Origin: Cyprinodon diabolis | Taxonomy: Eukaryota; Chordata; Actinopteri; Cyprinodontiformes; Cyprinodontidae | Length of the DNA: 64,000 nt | Assembly: GCA_030533445.1 (NCBI GenBank) | Contig: CM060064.1 | Location: 4,839,916-4,903,915 of the forward strand | Reading direction: 5' to 3' | Shown: piece by piece, positions 1 to 11,814 of the stretch | Layout: every line of letters begins with the position of its first letter | Numbering within the stretch: position 1 is the first letter of the stretch | Program-made: the position numbers and the translations under genes | Notes under the pieces: model-generated | Seen by the model: only the letters and a program-made list of their open reading frames with translations | Told to the model about the DNA's origin: nothing | Database searches by the model: none

Positions 1-463
1 AGTAGATTTGAGCAGATGTTTTTGGTTCCAAGCTTCAAATCATAGGTTTGAGGCCAAAACGCTCTTTTCACAGTGAGATAATGCCATTTTGGCCTCTGGA
101 GTTGTAACAGACAAACCATTAATGATACAGCCATGATCTTTTCTGGCAATCATCTAGAGCTGAAAACTAACAATATAAAGTAGATTTGAGCAGATGTTTT
201 TGGTTCCAAGCTTCAAATCAGAAGTTGAGGCCAAAACGCTCTTTTCACAGTGAGATAATGCCATTTTGGGCTCTGGAGTTGTGAAAGACAAACCATTAAT
301 GATACAGCCATGATCTTTTCTGGCAATCATCTAGAGCTGAAAACTAACAATATAAAGTAGATTGGAGCAGATGTTTTTGGTTCCAAGCTTCAAATCAGAA
401 GTTGAGGCCAAAACGCTCTTTTCACAGTGAGATAATGCCATTTTGGCCTCTGGAGTTGTAACA
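1..463. repeat. 177-bp tandem satellite (about 2.6 copies, cut by gap)
   Basis: Copies begin at 1, 179 and 356 with the shared start AGTAGATTKGAGCAGATG, giving periods of 178 and 177 bp. The third copy is interrupted by the N gap. Copies differ by a few substitutions and one small indel around positions 50 and 226. I see no homology to the 1.66-kb array unit to the right, and no coding potential. A monomer of about one nucleosome repeat is typical of heterochromatic satellites, but nothing here shows a centromeric role. Confidence 0.9.
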
Positions 464-963
464 NNNNNNNNNNNNNNNNNNNNNNNNNNNNNNNNNNNNN
501 NNNNNNNNNNNNNNNNNNNNNNNNNNNNNNNNNNNNNNNNNNNNNNNNNNNNNNNNNNNNNNNNNNNNNNNNNNNNNNNNNNNNNNNNNNNNNNNNNNNN
601 NNNNNNNNNNNNNNNNNNNNNNNNNNNNNNNNNNNNNNNNNNNNNNNNNNNNNNNNNNNNNNNNNNNNNNNNNNNNNNNNNNNNNNNNNNNNNNNNNNNN
701 NNNNNNNNNNNNNNNNNNNNNNNNNNNNNNNNNNNNNNNNNNNNNNNNNNNNNNNNNNNNNNNNNNNNNNNNNNNNNNNNNNNNNNNNNNNNNNNNNNNN
801 NNNNNNNNNNNNNNNNNNNNNNNNNNNNNNNNNNNNNNNNNNNNNNNNNNNNNNNNNNNNNNNNNNNNNNNNNNNNNNNNNNNNNNNNNNNNNNNNNNNN
901 NNNNNNNNNNNNNNNNNNNNNNNNNNNNNNNNNNNNNNNNNNNNNNNNNNNNNNNNNNNNNNN
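464..963. other. Assembly gap, exactly 500 N
   Basis: A run of exactly 500 N, so a placeholder of unknown true size. It separates the 177-bp satellite from the tRNA-bearing array. Any open frame running through it is meaningless. Confidence 0.99.
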
Positions 964-1748
964 CCAGAGTACTATCAGCTTCCATAGGACCCATGAACCC
1001 ACTGTTAAGCAAAGAAATGTTGGTACATGATCTAGGGAAGATTGGAAGTTTTAAGCCCTGGAATGCATAGCCCTTACCCAATGAAGTACATGGCTTACCC
1101 AAGGGATGTTTGATATTGAATGGCAGGAAAACAGAACAATCATTTATCTTTTTACAGAGCAACTCAGGTCTGGTTCACGAAAGGATGATGTTTTATGTTC
1201 AAAAACATCCATTTTGAGCGTGTGTTGAGGTATAGTTTTGTAAATGTGAATAATTGCAAATGCATCATTTTAGTGTTACAAATCTTTGATTTGCTTTGCT
1301 TGGATTCCTGATCAGATACTCATCTGTACTACCAATGATGAGATGCAATAAACGGAATCTTTAACCATCTGACTAATTGGGTGCTATCTGTATGGCTTGA
1401 ACAGGAGGGCATTGATATGTTTTAATGAATAATAATGAAATAATTAAACTTTATTGTCATTCCACTGTCACAAGTACAGAGCAACAAAAATCATTATCTG
1501 CATTTAACCCATCCACTTGGGGAGCAGTGGGCTGCCAATGTGTGGCACCCAGGGACTAGTGTGGGGTTAAGGGTCTTGCTTAGAGACCCAGAGTGGCAGT
1601 CTGTGGGAGTGGGCGATCAAACTTACTTTTATAGTGCGTCACCACATTAGTAACAGGATTTGAATGCACACTTTAATGGGCAACTGCTTTATAGCAAACA
1701 AATGGCAAACTTCTGGTAGAAGATACCTCCAAGTAAGCAATAAAGACA

Positions 1749-1831
1749 TGTCAGAAGTGGGATTCAAACCCACGCCTCCATTGGAGACTGCGACCTGAAC
1801 GCAGCGCCTTGGACCGCTCGGCCATCCTGAC
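1749..1831 (-). tRNA. trnal-cag: tRNA-Leu(CAG), copy 1, T-loop mutated
   Basis: 83 nt including discriminator A73, the anticodon loop TTCAGGT and a long variable arm. It differs from the array consensus at the T-loop, where TTCGAAT has become TTTGAAT. This replaces C56, an invariant base that pairs with G19 and lies in the B box, so this edge copy is probably weak or dead. The spacer is of the long form. Confidence 0.85.
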
Positions 1832-2444
1832 TTCCTGCATTTGTTTCAGAGCTTGATTGCGAAACATTTTAAATAACCTGAGAGAGCAGGTGGGCATGAC
1901 AAGGGCTTTGTCCATGACCCTAAGAGCTCCCACAACATGCCTATGAGAACCCACCCTGGATCACAATTAACATAGGGTCAAGACAGGTCCACCTTGGGAG
2001 CTCAAAGAGAAGAGGTGGTTGTAGCTTGATTCCCAAGTTTACTCTTCTATCCTCTGAGACATGGATACCCAAAACTAAGTCTGGAAATTGGCTTTGGAGC
2101 TTGAAAAAAGCAAACAAATTGAAGGCTGGACATACATTACCTAATAATAGGTACTAGGGAAAATGAAACAGTTTGTCATAAACCCCTTTGTCATAATTGG
2201 GGAACTACAATGAATCCCTTTCCCAGGAATGGCTTCTAAAGCATATAAACAACTCTTTAAAAGTCCTTTACGCTCATCCAGGAAGCAGCAGGGCTTCAAC
2301 TGGGTTAAAGAATGGAAATTTTAAGCTTGAGCTGCTGTGGGAGGGGAAGATGCACATGGAATATGCTTGCAGAGCTGCTTAACACTTGATTCATCTTGTA
2401 AAAATTATTTGTGAGAACCTTTCCTGTCATAAGGACGAAGGGTC

Positions 2445-3019
2445 TATAAAATGGAAATTGGGTTTTCAGGGGTTAGGGGTCCTGGCAACCAGCATACTCA
2501 AGCTCCGGAACCCCAAAAAGATACACATCTAGTCAAAAAGCCCAACTGGATAAAACTTTGACTCATGAGGAGAAAAAATCCTTAAAATGGACCCTGGGGT
2601 ATTTGGAGTTAGGGAAGTGTACCTTTATTCCCAGAGTACTATCAGCTTCCATTGGACCCATGAACCCACGGTTAAGCAAAGAAATGTTGGTACATGATCT
2701 AGGGAAGATTGGAAGTTTTAAGCCCTGGTATGCACAGCCCTTACCCAATGAAGTACATGGCTTACCCAAGGGATGTTTGATATTGAATGGCAGGAAAACA
2801 GAAGAATCATTTATCTTTTTACAGAGCAACTCAGGTCTGGTTCACGAAAGGATGATGTTTTATGTTCAAAAACATCCATTTTGAGCGTGTGTTGAGGTAT
2901 AGTTTTGTAAATGTGAATGATTGCAAGTGCATCATTTTAGTGTTGCAAATCTTTGATTTGCTTTGCTTGGATTCCTGATCAGATACTCATCTGTACTACC
3001 AGTGATGAGATGCAATAAA
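2445..3019 (+). other. Candidate Pol II unit in each repeat: TATAAAA to AATAAA (representative copy)
   Basis: A TATAAAA box (2445-2451) is followed 569 bp later by AATAAA (3014-3019), on the strand opposite the tRNA and converging on it. The arrangement recurs in all 30 units, with boxes starting at 2445, 4113, 5780, 7447, 9114, 10771 and so on to 50643; the last copy runs into the gap before its AATAAA. A strong-looking 3' splice site (TTTATCTTTTTACAG) lies at about 2809-2823. A TGACTCA (AP-1 type) site sits at 2559-2565. The tract is open in one plus-strand frame (about 2477-2884) but that frame has no ATG until about codon 61. Among the dozen or so variants I could read between units, nearly all change an amino acid, and one unit has a stop (6142). 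Protein coding is therefore unlikely. A short polyadenylated non-coding RNA, or chance motifs, are both possible. Confidence 0.35.
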
Positions 3020-3090
3020 CGGAATCTTTAACCATCTGACTAATTGGGTGCTATCTGTATGGCTTGAACAGGAGGGCATTGATATGTTTG

Positions 3091-3345
3091 AATGAATAAT
3101 AATGAAATAATTAAACTTTATTGTCATTCCACTGTCACAAGTACAGAGCAACAAAAATCATTATCTGCATTTAACCCATCCCCTTTGGGAGCAGTGGGCT
3201 GCCAATGTGTGGCGCCCAGGGAGCAGTGTGGGGTTAAGGGTCTTGCTTAGAGACCCAGAGTGGCAGTCTGTGGGAGTGGGGGATCAAACTTTCTTTTAGA
3301 GTGCGTCACCACATTAGTAACAGAATTTGAATGCACACTTTAATG
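3091..3345 (-). mobile_element. LINE/SINE-type 3' tail inside each array unit (representative copy)
   Basis: Read on the minus strand, this has a conserved core (GCAAGACCCTTAACCCCACA, then GCAGCCCACTGCTCCC) and ends GACAATAAAGTTTAATT followed by AAT-rich sequence. It resembles the 3' part of dispersed retroelements common in teleosts, recalled from memory and not searched. A decayed T-arm-like motif, TTCGAATCC, lies towards the tRNA. It sits 70-330 bp behind the tRNA on the same strand and is part of the unit in all copies, so it was present before amplification. It also supplies the first T5 run downstream of the tRNA. Confidence 0.6.
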
Positions 3346-3415
3346 GGCAACTGCTTTATAGCACACAAATGGCAACCTTCTGGTAGAAGATACCTCCAAG
3401 TAAGCAATAAAGACA

Positions 3416-3498
3416 TGTCAGAAGTGGGATTCGACCCCACGCCTCCATTGGAGACTACGACCTGAACGCAGCGCCTTGGACCGCTCGGCCATCCTGAC
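3416..3498 (-). tRNA. trnal-cag: tRNA-Leu(CAG), copy 2, T-loop and anticodon-stem changes
   Basis: Cloverleaf with CAG anticodon. Two differences from the consensus: T54 of the T-loop is G (GTCGAAT), altering the B box, and the 3' anticodon strand reads CGTAG, turning a G-C pair into G-U. The B-box change makes reduced activity likely. It lies 1667 bp from copy 1. Confidence 0.85.
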
Positions 3499-5083
3499 TT
3501 CCTGCTTTTGTTTCAGAGCTTGATTGCGAAACATTTTAAATAACCTGAGAGAGCAGGTGGGCATGACAAGGGCTTTGTCCATGACCCTAAGAGCTCCCAC
3601 AACATGCCTGTGAGAACCCACCCTTGATCACAATTAACATAGGGTCAAGATAGATCCACCTTGGGAGCTCAAAGAGAAGAGGTGGTTGTAGCTTGATTCC
3701 CAAGTTTACTCTTCTATCCTCTGAGACCTGGATACCCACAACTAAGTCTGGAAATTGGCTTTGGAGCCTGAAAAAAGCAAACAAATTGAAGTCTGGACAT
3801 ACATTACCTAATAATAGGTACTAGGGAAAATGAAACAGTTTGTCATAAACCCCTTTGTCTTAATTGGGGAACTACAATGAATCCCTTTCCCAGGAATGGC
3901 TGCTAAAGCATATAAACAACTCTTAAAAAGTCCTTTACGCTCATCCAGGAAGCAGCAGTGCTTTAACTGGGTTAAAAAAATGGAAATTGTAAGCTTGAGC
4001 TGCTGTGGGAGGGGAAGATGCACATGGAATATACTTGCAGAGCTGCTTAACACTTGATTCATCTTGTAAAAATTATTTGTGAGAACCTTTCCTGTCATAA
4101 GGACGAAGGGTCTATAAAATGGAAATTGGGTTTTCAGGGGTTAGGGGTCCTGGCACCCAGCATACTCAAGCTCTGGAACCCCAAAAAGATACACATCTAG
4201 TCAAAAAGCCCAACTGGATAAAACTTTGACTCATGAGGAGAAAAAATCCTTAAAATGGACCCTGGGGTATTTGGAGTTAGGGAAGTGTACCTTTATTCCC
4301 AGAGTACTATCAGCTTCCATTGGACCCATGAACCCACGGTTAAGCAAAGAAATGTTGGTACATGATATAGGGAAGATTGGAAGTTTTAAGCCCTGGTATG
4401 CACAGCCCTTACCCATTGAAGTACATGGCTTACCCAAGGGATGTTTGATATTGAATGGCAGGAAAACAGAAGAATCATTTATCTTTTTACAGAGCAACTC
4501 AGGTCTGGTTCACGAAAGGATGATGTTTTATGTTCAAAAACATCCATTTTGAGCGTGTGTTGAGGTATAGTTTTGTAAATGTGAATAATTGCAAGTGCAT
4601 CATTTTAGTGTTGCAAATCTTTGATTTGCTTTGCTTGGATTCCTGATCAGATACTCATCTGTACTACCAGTGATGAGATGCAATAAACGGAATCTTTAAC
4701 CATCTGACTAATTGGGTGCTATCTGTATGGCTTGAACAGGAGGGCATTGATATGTTTGAATGAATAATAATGAAATAATTAAACTTTATTGTCATTCCAC
4801 TGTCACAAGTACAGAGCAACAAAAATCATTATCTGCATTTAACCCATCCCCTTGGGGAGCAGTGGGCTGCCAATGTGTGGCACCCAGGGACTAGTGTGGG
4901 GTTAAGGGTCTTGCTTAGAGACCCAGAGTGGCAGTCTGTGGGAGTGGGCGATCAAACTTACTTTTATAGTGCGTCACCACATTAGTAACAGGATTCGAAT
5001 GCACACTTTAATGGGCAACTGCTTTATAGCAAACAAATGGCAAACTTCTGGTAAAAGATACCTCCAAGTAAGCAATAAAGACA

Positions 5084-5166
5084 TGTCAGAAGTGGGATTC
5101 GAACCCACGCGTCCATTGGAGACTGCGACCTGAACACAGCGCCTTGGACCGCTCGGCCATCCTGAC
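5084..5166 (-). tRNA. trnal-cag: tRNA-Leu(CAG), copy 3, two stem substitutions
   Basis: The 5' anticodon strand is CTGTG instead of CTGCG, giving a tolerable U-G pair. The variable arm reads GGACG instead of GGAGG, breaking one pair of the type II arm. A and B boxes are intact. Only in this unit is there an AAAA run on the plus strand (CTGGTAAAAGATA, ~5052), giving a minus-strand T4 close behind the tRNA. Confidence 0.88.
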
Positions 5167-6750
5167 TTCCTGCTTTTGTTTCAGAGCTTGATTGCGAAAC
5201 ATTTTAAATAACCTGAGAGAGCAGGTGGGCATGACAAGGGCTTTGTCCATGACCCTAAGAGCTCCCACAACATGCCTATGAGAACCCACCCTGGATCACA
5301 ATTAACATAGGGTCAAGACAGATCCACCTTGGGAGCTCAAAGAGAAGAGGTGGTTGTAGCTTGATTCCCAAGTTTACTCTTCTATCCTCTGAGACCTGGA
5401 TACCCACAACTAAGTCTGGAAATTGGCTTTGGAGCTTGAAAGAAGCAAACAAATTGAAGGCTGGACATACATTACCTAATAATAGGTACTAGGGAAAATG
5501 AAACAGTTTGTCATAAACCCCTTTGTCATAATTGGGGAACTACAATGAATCCCTTTCCCAGGAATGGCTTCTAAAGCATATAAACAACTCTTTAAAAGTC
5601 CTTTACGCTCATCCAGGAAGCAGCAGGGCTTCAACTGGGTTAAAGAATGGAAATTGTAAGCTTGAGCTGCTGTGGGAGGGGAAGATGCACATGGAATATG
5701 CTTGCAGAGCTGCTTAACACTTGATTCATCTTGTAAAAATTATTTGTGAGAACCTTTCCTGTCATAAGGACGAAGGGTCTATAAAATGGAAATTGGGTTT
5801 TCAGGGGTTAGGGGTCCTGGCAACCAGCATACTCAAGCTCCGGAACCCCAAAAAGATACACATCTAGTCAAAAAGCCCAACTGGATAAAACTTTGACGCA
5901 TGAGGAGAAAAAATCCTTAAAATGGACCCTGGGGTATTTGGAGTTAGGGAAGTGTACCTTTATTCCCAGAGTACTATCAGCTTCCATTGGACCCATGAAC
6001 CCACGGTTAAGCAAAGAAATGTTGGTACATGATCTAGGGAAGATTGGAATTTTTAAGCCCTGGTATGCACAGCCCTTACCCAATGAAGTACATGGCTTAC
6101 CCAAGGGATGTTTGATATTGAATGGCAGGAAAACAGAAGAATAATTTATCTTTTTACAGAGCAACTCAGGTCTGGTTCACGAAAGGATGATGTTTTATGT
6201 TCAAAAACATCCATTTTGAGCGTGTGTTGAGGTATAGTTTTGTAAATGTGAATAATTGCAAGTGCATCATTTTAGTGTTGCAAATCTTTGATTTGCTTTG
6301 CTTGGATTCCTGATCAGATACTCATCTGTACTACCAGTGATGAGATGCAATAAACGGAATCTTTAACCATCTGACTAATTGGGTGCTATCTGTATGGCTT
6401 GAACAGGAGGGCATTGATATGTTTGAATGAATAATAATGAAATAATTAAACTTTATTGTCATTCCACTGTCACAAGTACAGAGCAACAAAAATGATTATC
6501 TGCATTTAACCCATCTCCTTTGGGAGCAGTGGGCTGCCAATGTGTGGTGCCCAGGGAGCAGTGTGGGGTTAAGGGTCTTGCTTAGAGACCCAGGGTGGCA
6601 GTCTGTGGGAGTGGGGGATCAAACTTACTTTTAGAGTGCGTCACCACATTAGTAACAGGATTCGAATGCACACTTTAATGGGCAACTGCTTTATAGCAAA
6701 CAAATGGCAAACTTCTGGTAGAAGATACATCCAAGTAAGCAATAAAGACA

Positions 6751-6833
6751 TGTCAGAAGTGGGATTCGAACCCACGCCTCCATTGGAGACTGCGACCTGA
6801 ACGCAGCGCCTTGGACCGCTCGGCCATCCTGAC
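6751..6833 (-). tRNA. trnal-cag: tRNA-Leu(CAG), copy 4, consensus
   Basis: Reference description for the array. Read on the minus strand: acceptor stem GTCAGGA paired with TTCTGAC (one G-U), discriminator A73 as leucine tRNAs require, A box TGGCCGAGCGG, D-stem GGC/GCC, anticodon stem CTGCG/CGCAG around the loop TTCAGGT (anticodon CAG, decoding CUG), a type II variable arm with CTCC/GGAG and a 3-nt loop, and T arm GTGGG-TTCGAAT-CCCAC carrying the B box. No intron, and CCA is not encoded. The mature sequence is nearly that of human tRNA-Leu-CAG as I recall it. The 3' flank has no T4 run, only TCTTTATT. Confidence 0.97.
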
Positions 6834-8417
6834 TTCCTGCTTTTGTTTCAGAGCTTGATTGCGAAACATTTTAAATAACCTGAGAGAGCAGGTGGGCATG
6901 ACAAGGGCTTTGTCCATGACCCTAAGAGCTCCCACAACATGCCTATGAGAACCCACCCTGGATCACAATTAACATAGGGTCAAGACAGATCCACCTTGGG
7001 AGCTCAAAGAGAAGAGGTGGTTGTAGCTTGATTCCCAAGTTTACTCTTCTATCCTCTGAGACCTGGATACCCACAACTAAGTCTGGAAATTGGCTTTTGA
7101 GCTTGAAAAAAGCAAACAAATTGAAGGCTGGACATACATTACCTAAAAATAGGTACTAGGGAAAATGAAACAGTTTGTCATAAACCCCTTTGTCATAATT
7201 GGGGAACTACAATGAATCCCTTTCCCAGGAATGGCTTCTAAAGCATATAAACAACTCTTTAAAAGTCCTTTACGCTCATCCAGGAAGCAGCAGGGCTTCA
7301 ACTGGGTTAAAGAATGGAAATTGTAAGCTTGAGCTGCTGTGGGAGGGGAAGATGCACATGGAATATGCTTGCAGAGCTGCTTAACACTTGATTCATCTTG
7401 TAAAAATTATTTGTGAGAACCTTTCCTGTCATAAGGACGAAGGGTCTATAAAATGGAAATTGGGTTTTCAGGGGTTAGGGGTCCTGGCAACCAGCATACT
7501 CAAGCTCCGGAACCCCAAGAAGATACACATCTAGTCAAAAAGCCCAACTGGATAAAACTTTGACTCATGAGGAGAAAAAATCCTTAAAATGGACCCTGGG
7601 GTATTTGGAGTTAGGGAAGTGTACCTTTATTCCCAGAGTACTATCAGCTTCCATTGGACCCATGAACCCACGGTTAAGCAAAGAAATGTTGGTACATGAT
7701 CTAGGGAAGATTGGAAGTTTTAAGCCCTGGTATGCACAGCCCTTACCCAATGAAGTACATGGCTTACCCAAGGGATGTTTGATATTGAATGGCAGGAAAA
7801 CAGAAGAATCATTTATCTTTTTACAGAGCAACTCAGGTCTGGTTGACGAAAGGATGATGTTTTATGTTCAAAAACATCCATTTTGAGCGTGTGTTGAGGT
7901 ATAGTTTTGTAAATGTGAATAATTGCAAGTGCATCATTTTAGTGTTACAAATCTTTGATTTGCTTTGCTTGGATTCCTGATCAGATACTCATCTGTACTA
8001 CCAGTGATGAGATGCAATAAACGGAATCTTTAACCATCTGACTAATTGGGTGCTATCTGTATGGCTTGAACAGGAGGGCATTGATATGTTTTAATGAATA
8101 ATAATGAAATAATTAAACTTTATTGTCATTCCACTGTCACAAGTACAGAGCAACAAAAATCATTATCTGCATTTAACCCATCCCCTTGGGGAGCAGTGGG
8201 CTGCCAATGTGTGGCACCCAGGGACTAGTGTGGGGTTAAGGGTCTTGCTTAGAGACCCAGAGTGGCAGTCTGTGGGAGTGGGCGATCAAACTTACTTGTA
8301 GAGTGCGTCACCACATTAGTAACAGGATTCGAATGCACACTTTAATGGGCAACTGCTTTATAGCACACAAATGGCAACCTTCTGGTAGAAGATACCTCCA
8401 AGTAAGCAATAAGGACA

Positions 8418-8500
8418 TGTCAGAAGTGGGATTCGAACCCACGCCTCCATTGGAGACTGCGACCTGAACGCAGCGCCTTGGACCGCTCGGCCATCCTGAC
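8418..8500 (-). tRNA. trnal-cag: tRNA-Leu(CAG), copy 5, consensus
   Basis: Identical to the consensus copy at 6751-6833. The immediate 3' flank reads AAGGACAT rather than AAAGACAT on the plus strand. It lies just left of a three-unit block (about 8866-13838) that recurs 4973 bp further on. Confidence 0.97.
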
Positions 8501-10074
8501 TTCCTGCTTTTGTTTCAGAGCTTGATTGCGAAACATTTTAAATAACCTGAGAGAGCAGGTGGGCATGACAAGGGCTTTGTCCATGACCCTAAGAGCTCCC
8601 ACAACATGCCTGTGAGAACCCACCCTGGATCACAATTAACATAGGGTCAAGATAGATCCACCTTGGGAGCTCAACGAGAAGAGGTGGTTGTAGCTTGATT
8701 CCCAAGTTTACTCTTCTATCCTCTGAGACCTGGATACCCACAACTAAGTCTGGAAATTGGCTTTGGAGCTTGAAAAAAGCAAACAAATTGAAGGCTGGAC
8801 ATACATTACCTAATAATAGCTACTAGGGAAAATGAAACAGTTTGTCATAAACCCCTTTGTCATAATTGGGGAACTACAATGAATCCCTTTCCCAGGAATG
8901 GCTTCTAAAGCATATAAACAACTCTTTAAAAGTCCTTTACGCTCATCCAGGAAGCAGCAGGGCTTCAACTGGGTTAAAGAATGGAAATTGTAAGCTTGAG
9001 CTGCTGTGGGAGGGGAAGATGCACATGGAATATACTTGCAGAGCTGCTTAACACTTGATTCATCTTGTAAAAATTATTTGTGAGAACCTTTCCTGTCATA
9101 AGGACGAAGGGTCTATAAAATGGAAATTGGGTTTTCAGGGGTTAGGGGTCCTGGCACCTAGCATACTCAAGCTCTGGAACCCCAAAAAGATACACATCTA
9201 GTCCAAAAGCCCAACTGGATAAAACTTTGACTCATAAGGAGAAAAAATCCTTAAAATGGACCCTGGGGTATTTGGAGTTAGGGAAGTGTACCTTTATTCC
9301 CAGAGTACTATCAGCTTCCATTGGACCCATGAACCCACGGTTAAGCAAAGAAATGTTGGTACATGATCTAGGGAAGATTGGAAGTTTTAAGCCCTGGTAT
9401 GCACAGCCCTTACCCAATGAAGTACATGGCTTACCCAAGGGATGTTTGATATTGAATGGCAGGAAAACAGAAGAATCATTTATCTTTTTACAGAGCAACT
9501 CAGGTCTGGTTGACGAAAGGATGATGTTTTATGTTCAAAAACATCCATTTTGAGCGTGTGTTGAGGTATAGTTTTGTAAATGTGAATAATTGCAAGTGCA
9601 TCATTTTAGTGTTGCAAATCTTTGATTTGCTTTGCTTGGATTCCTGATCAGATACTCATCTGTACTACCAGTGATGAGATGCAATAAACGGAATCTTTAA
9701 CCATCTGACTAATTGGGTGCTATCTGTATGGCTTGAACAGGAGGGCATTGATATGTTTTAATGAATAATAATGAAATAATTAAACTTTATTGTCATTCCA
9801 CTGTCACAAGTACAGAGCAACAAAAATCATTATCTGCATTTAACCCATCCCCTTGGGGAGCAGTGGGCTGCCAATGTGTGGCGCCCAGGGAGCAGTGTGG
9901 GGTTAAGGGTCTTGCTTAGAGACCCAGAGTGGCAGTCTGTGATCGAACTTACTTTTAGAGCTCTTCACCACATTAGTAACAGAATTTGAATGCACACTTT
10001 AATGGGCAACAGCTTTATAGCACACAAATGGCAAACTTCTGGTAGAAGATACCTCCAAGTAAGCAATAAAGAGA

Positions 10075-10157
10075 TGTCAGAAGTGGGATTCGAACCCAGG
10101 CCTCCATTGGAGACTGAGACCTGAACGCAGCGCCTTGGACCGCTCGGCCATCCTGAC
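10075..10157 (-). tRNA. trnal-cag: tRNA-Leu(CAG), copy 6, two stem mismatches
   Basis: The T-stem opens with C instead of G (C-C mismatch at 49-65), and the 3' anticodon strand reads CTCAG instead of CGCAG, giving a C-U mismatch at 30-40. Both boxes remain readable, but folding should be impaired. The CTCAG change is shared with copy 9, exactly three units away, marking a block duplication. Confidence 0.85.
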
Positions 10158-11731
10158 TTCCTGCTTTTGTTTCAGAGCTTGATTGTGAAACATTTTAAAT
10201 AACCTGAGAGAGCAGGTGGGCATGACAAGGGCTTTGTCCATGACCCTAAGAGCTCCCACAACATGCCTATGAGAACCCACCCTGGATCAAAATTAACATA
10301 GGGTCAAGATAGATCCACCTTGGGAGCTCAAAGAGAAGAGGTGGTTGTAGCTTGATTCCCAAGTTTACTCTTCTATCCTCTGAGACCTGGATACCCACAA
10401 CTAAGTCTGGAAATTGGCTTTGGAGCTTGAAAAAAGCAAACAAATTGAAGGCTGGACATACATTACCTAATAATAGGTACTAGGGAAAATGAAACAGTTT
10501 GTCATAAACCCCTTTGTCATAATTGGGGAACTACAATGAATCCCTTTCACAGGAATGGCTTCTAAAGCATATAAACAACTCTTTAAAAGTCCTTTACGCT
10601 CATCCAGGAAGCAGCAGGGCTTCAACTGGGTTAAAGAATGGAAATTGTAAGCTTGAGCTGCTGTGGGAGGGGAAGATGCACATGGAATATGCTTGCAGAG
10701 CTGCTTAACACTTGATTCATCTTGTAAAAATTATTTGTGAGAACCTTTCCTGTCATAAGGACGAAGGGTCTATAAAATGGAAATTGGGTTTTCAGGGGTT
10801 AGGGGTCCTGGCAACCAGCATACTCAAGCTCCTGAACCCCAAAAAGATACACATCTAGTCAAAAAGCCCAACTGGATAAAACTTTGACTCATGAGGAGAA
10901 AAAATCCTTAAAATGGACCCTGGGGTATTTGGAGTTAGGGAAGTGTACCTTTATTCCCAGAGTACTATCAGCTTCCATTGGACCCATGAACCCACGGTTA
11001 AGCAAAGAAATGTTGGTACATGATCTAGGGAAGATTGGAAGTTTTAAGCCCTGGTATGCACAGCCCTTACCCAATGAAGTACATGGCTTACCCAAGGGAT
11101 GTTTGATATTGAATGGCAGGAAAACAGAAGAATCATTTATCTTTTTACAGAGCAACTCAGGTCTGGTTCACGAAAGGATGATGTTTTATGTTCAAAAACA
11201 TCCATTTTGAGCGTGTGTTGAGGTATAGTTTTGTAAATGTGAATAATTGCAAGTGCATCATTTTAGTGTTGCAAATCTTTGATTTGCTTTGCTTGGATTC
11301 CTGATCAGATACTCATCTGTACTACCAGTGATGAGATGCAATAAACGGAATCTTTAACCATCTGACTAATTGGGTGCTATCTGTATGGCTTGAACAGGAG
11401 GGCATTGATATGTTTTAATGAATAATAATGAAATAATTAAACTTTATTGTCATTCCACTGTCACAAGTACAGAGCAACAAAAATCATTATCTGCATTTAA
11501 CCCATCCCCTTGGGGAGCAGTGGGCTGCCAATGTGTGGCGCCCAGGGAGCAGTGTGGGGTTAAGGGTCTTGCTTAGAGACCCAGAGTGGCAGTCTGTGAT
11601 CGAACTTACTTTTAGAGCGCTTCACCACATTAGTAACAGAATTTGAATGCACACTTTAATGGGCAACAGCTTTATAGCACACAAATGGCAACCTTCTGGT
11701 AGAAGATACCTCCAAGTAAGCAATAAAGAGA

Positions 11732-11814
11732 TGTCAGAAGTGGGATTCGAACCCACGCCTCCATTGGAGACTGCGACCTGAACGCAGCGCCTTGGACCGC
11801 TCGGCCATCCTGAC
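11732..11814 (-). tRNA. trnal-cag: tRNA-Leu(CAG), copy 7, consensus
   Basis: Consensus sequence. Long spacer with GAGAGCTGGTGGG upstream (plus-strand reading), a variant shared with copies 10 and 11. Confidence 0.97.

Noticed and set aside
331..1162. Long open frames spanning 464-963 (and 50756-51511 across the second gap)
   Set aside because: They exist only because N runs contain no stop codons.
1751..1954. Minus-strand 67-codon frames in each unit
   Set aside because: They translate straight through the tRNA-Leu gene (its A box and B box appear as peptide), so they are not proteins.
2465..2481. Telomere-like GGGGTTAGGGG in each unit
   Set aside because: Only about one and a half repeats; no tandem TTAGGG array anywhere in the window.
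2451..2561. 36-codon ATG frame starting inside the TATA box
   Set aside because: The ATG overlaps the TATAAAA motif, so it would be upstream of the transcription start; no similarity to known peptides.
2563..2829. 88-codon open frame on the opposite strand of the same tract
   Set aside because: It also begins at TTG, overlaps the plus-strand frame completely and shows the same neutral pattern.
2558..2884. 108-codon open frame repeated in nearly every array unit as a protein-coding gene
   Set aside because: It starts at TTG, has no ATG for about 34 codons of that frame, and almost all variants between units are amino-acid changing (only CAC/CAT seen as silent), with a stop in one unit. No family resemblance. 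Openness in so many copies follows from recent amplification.
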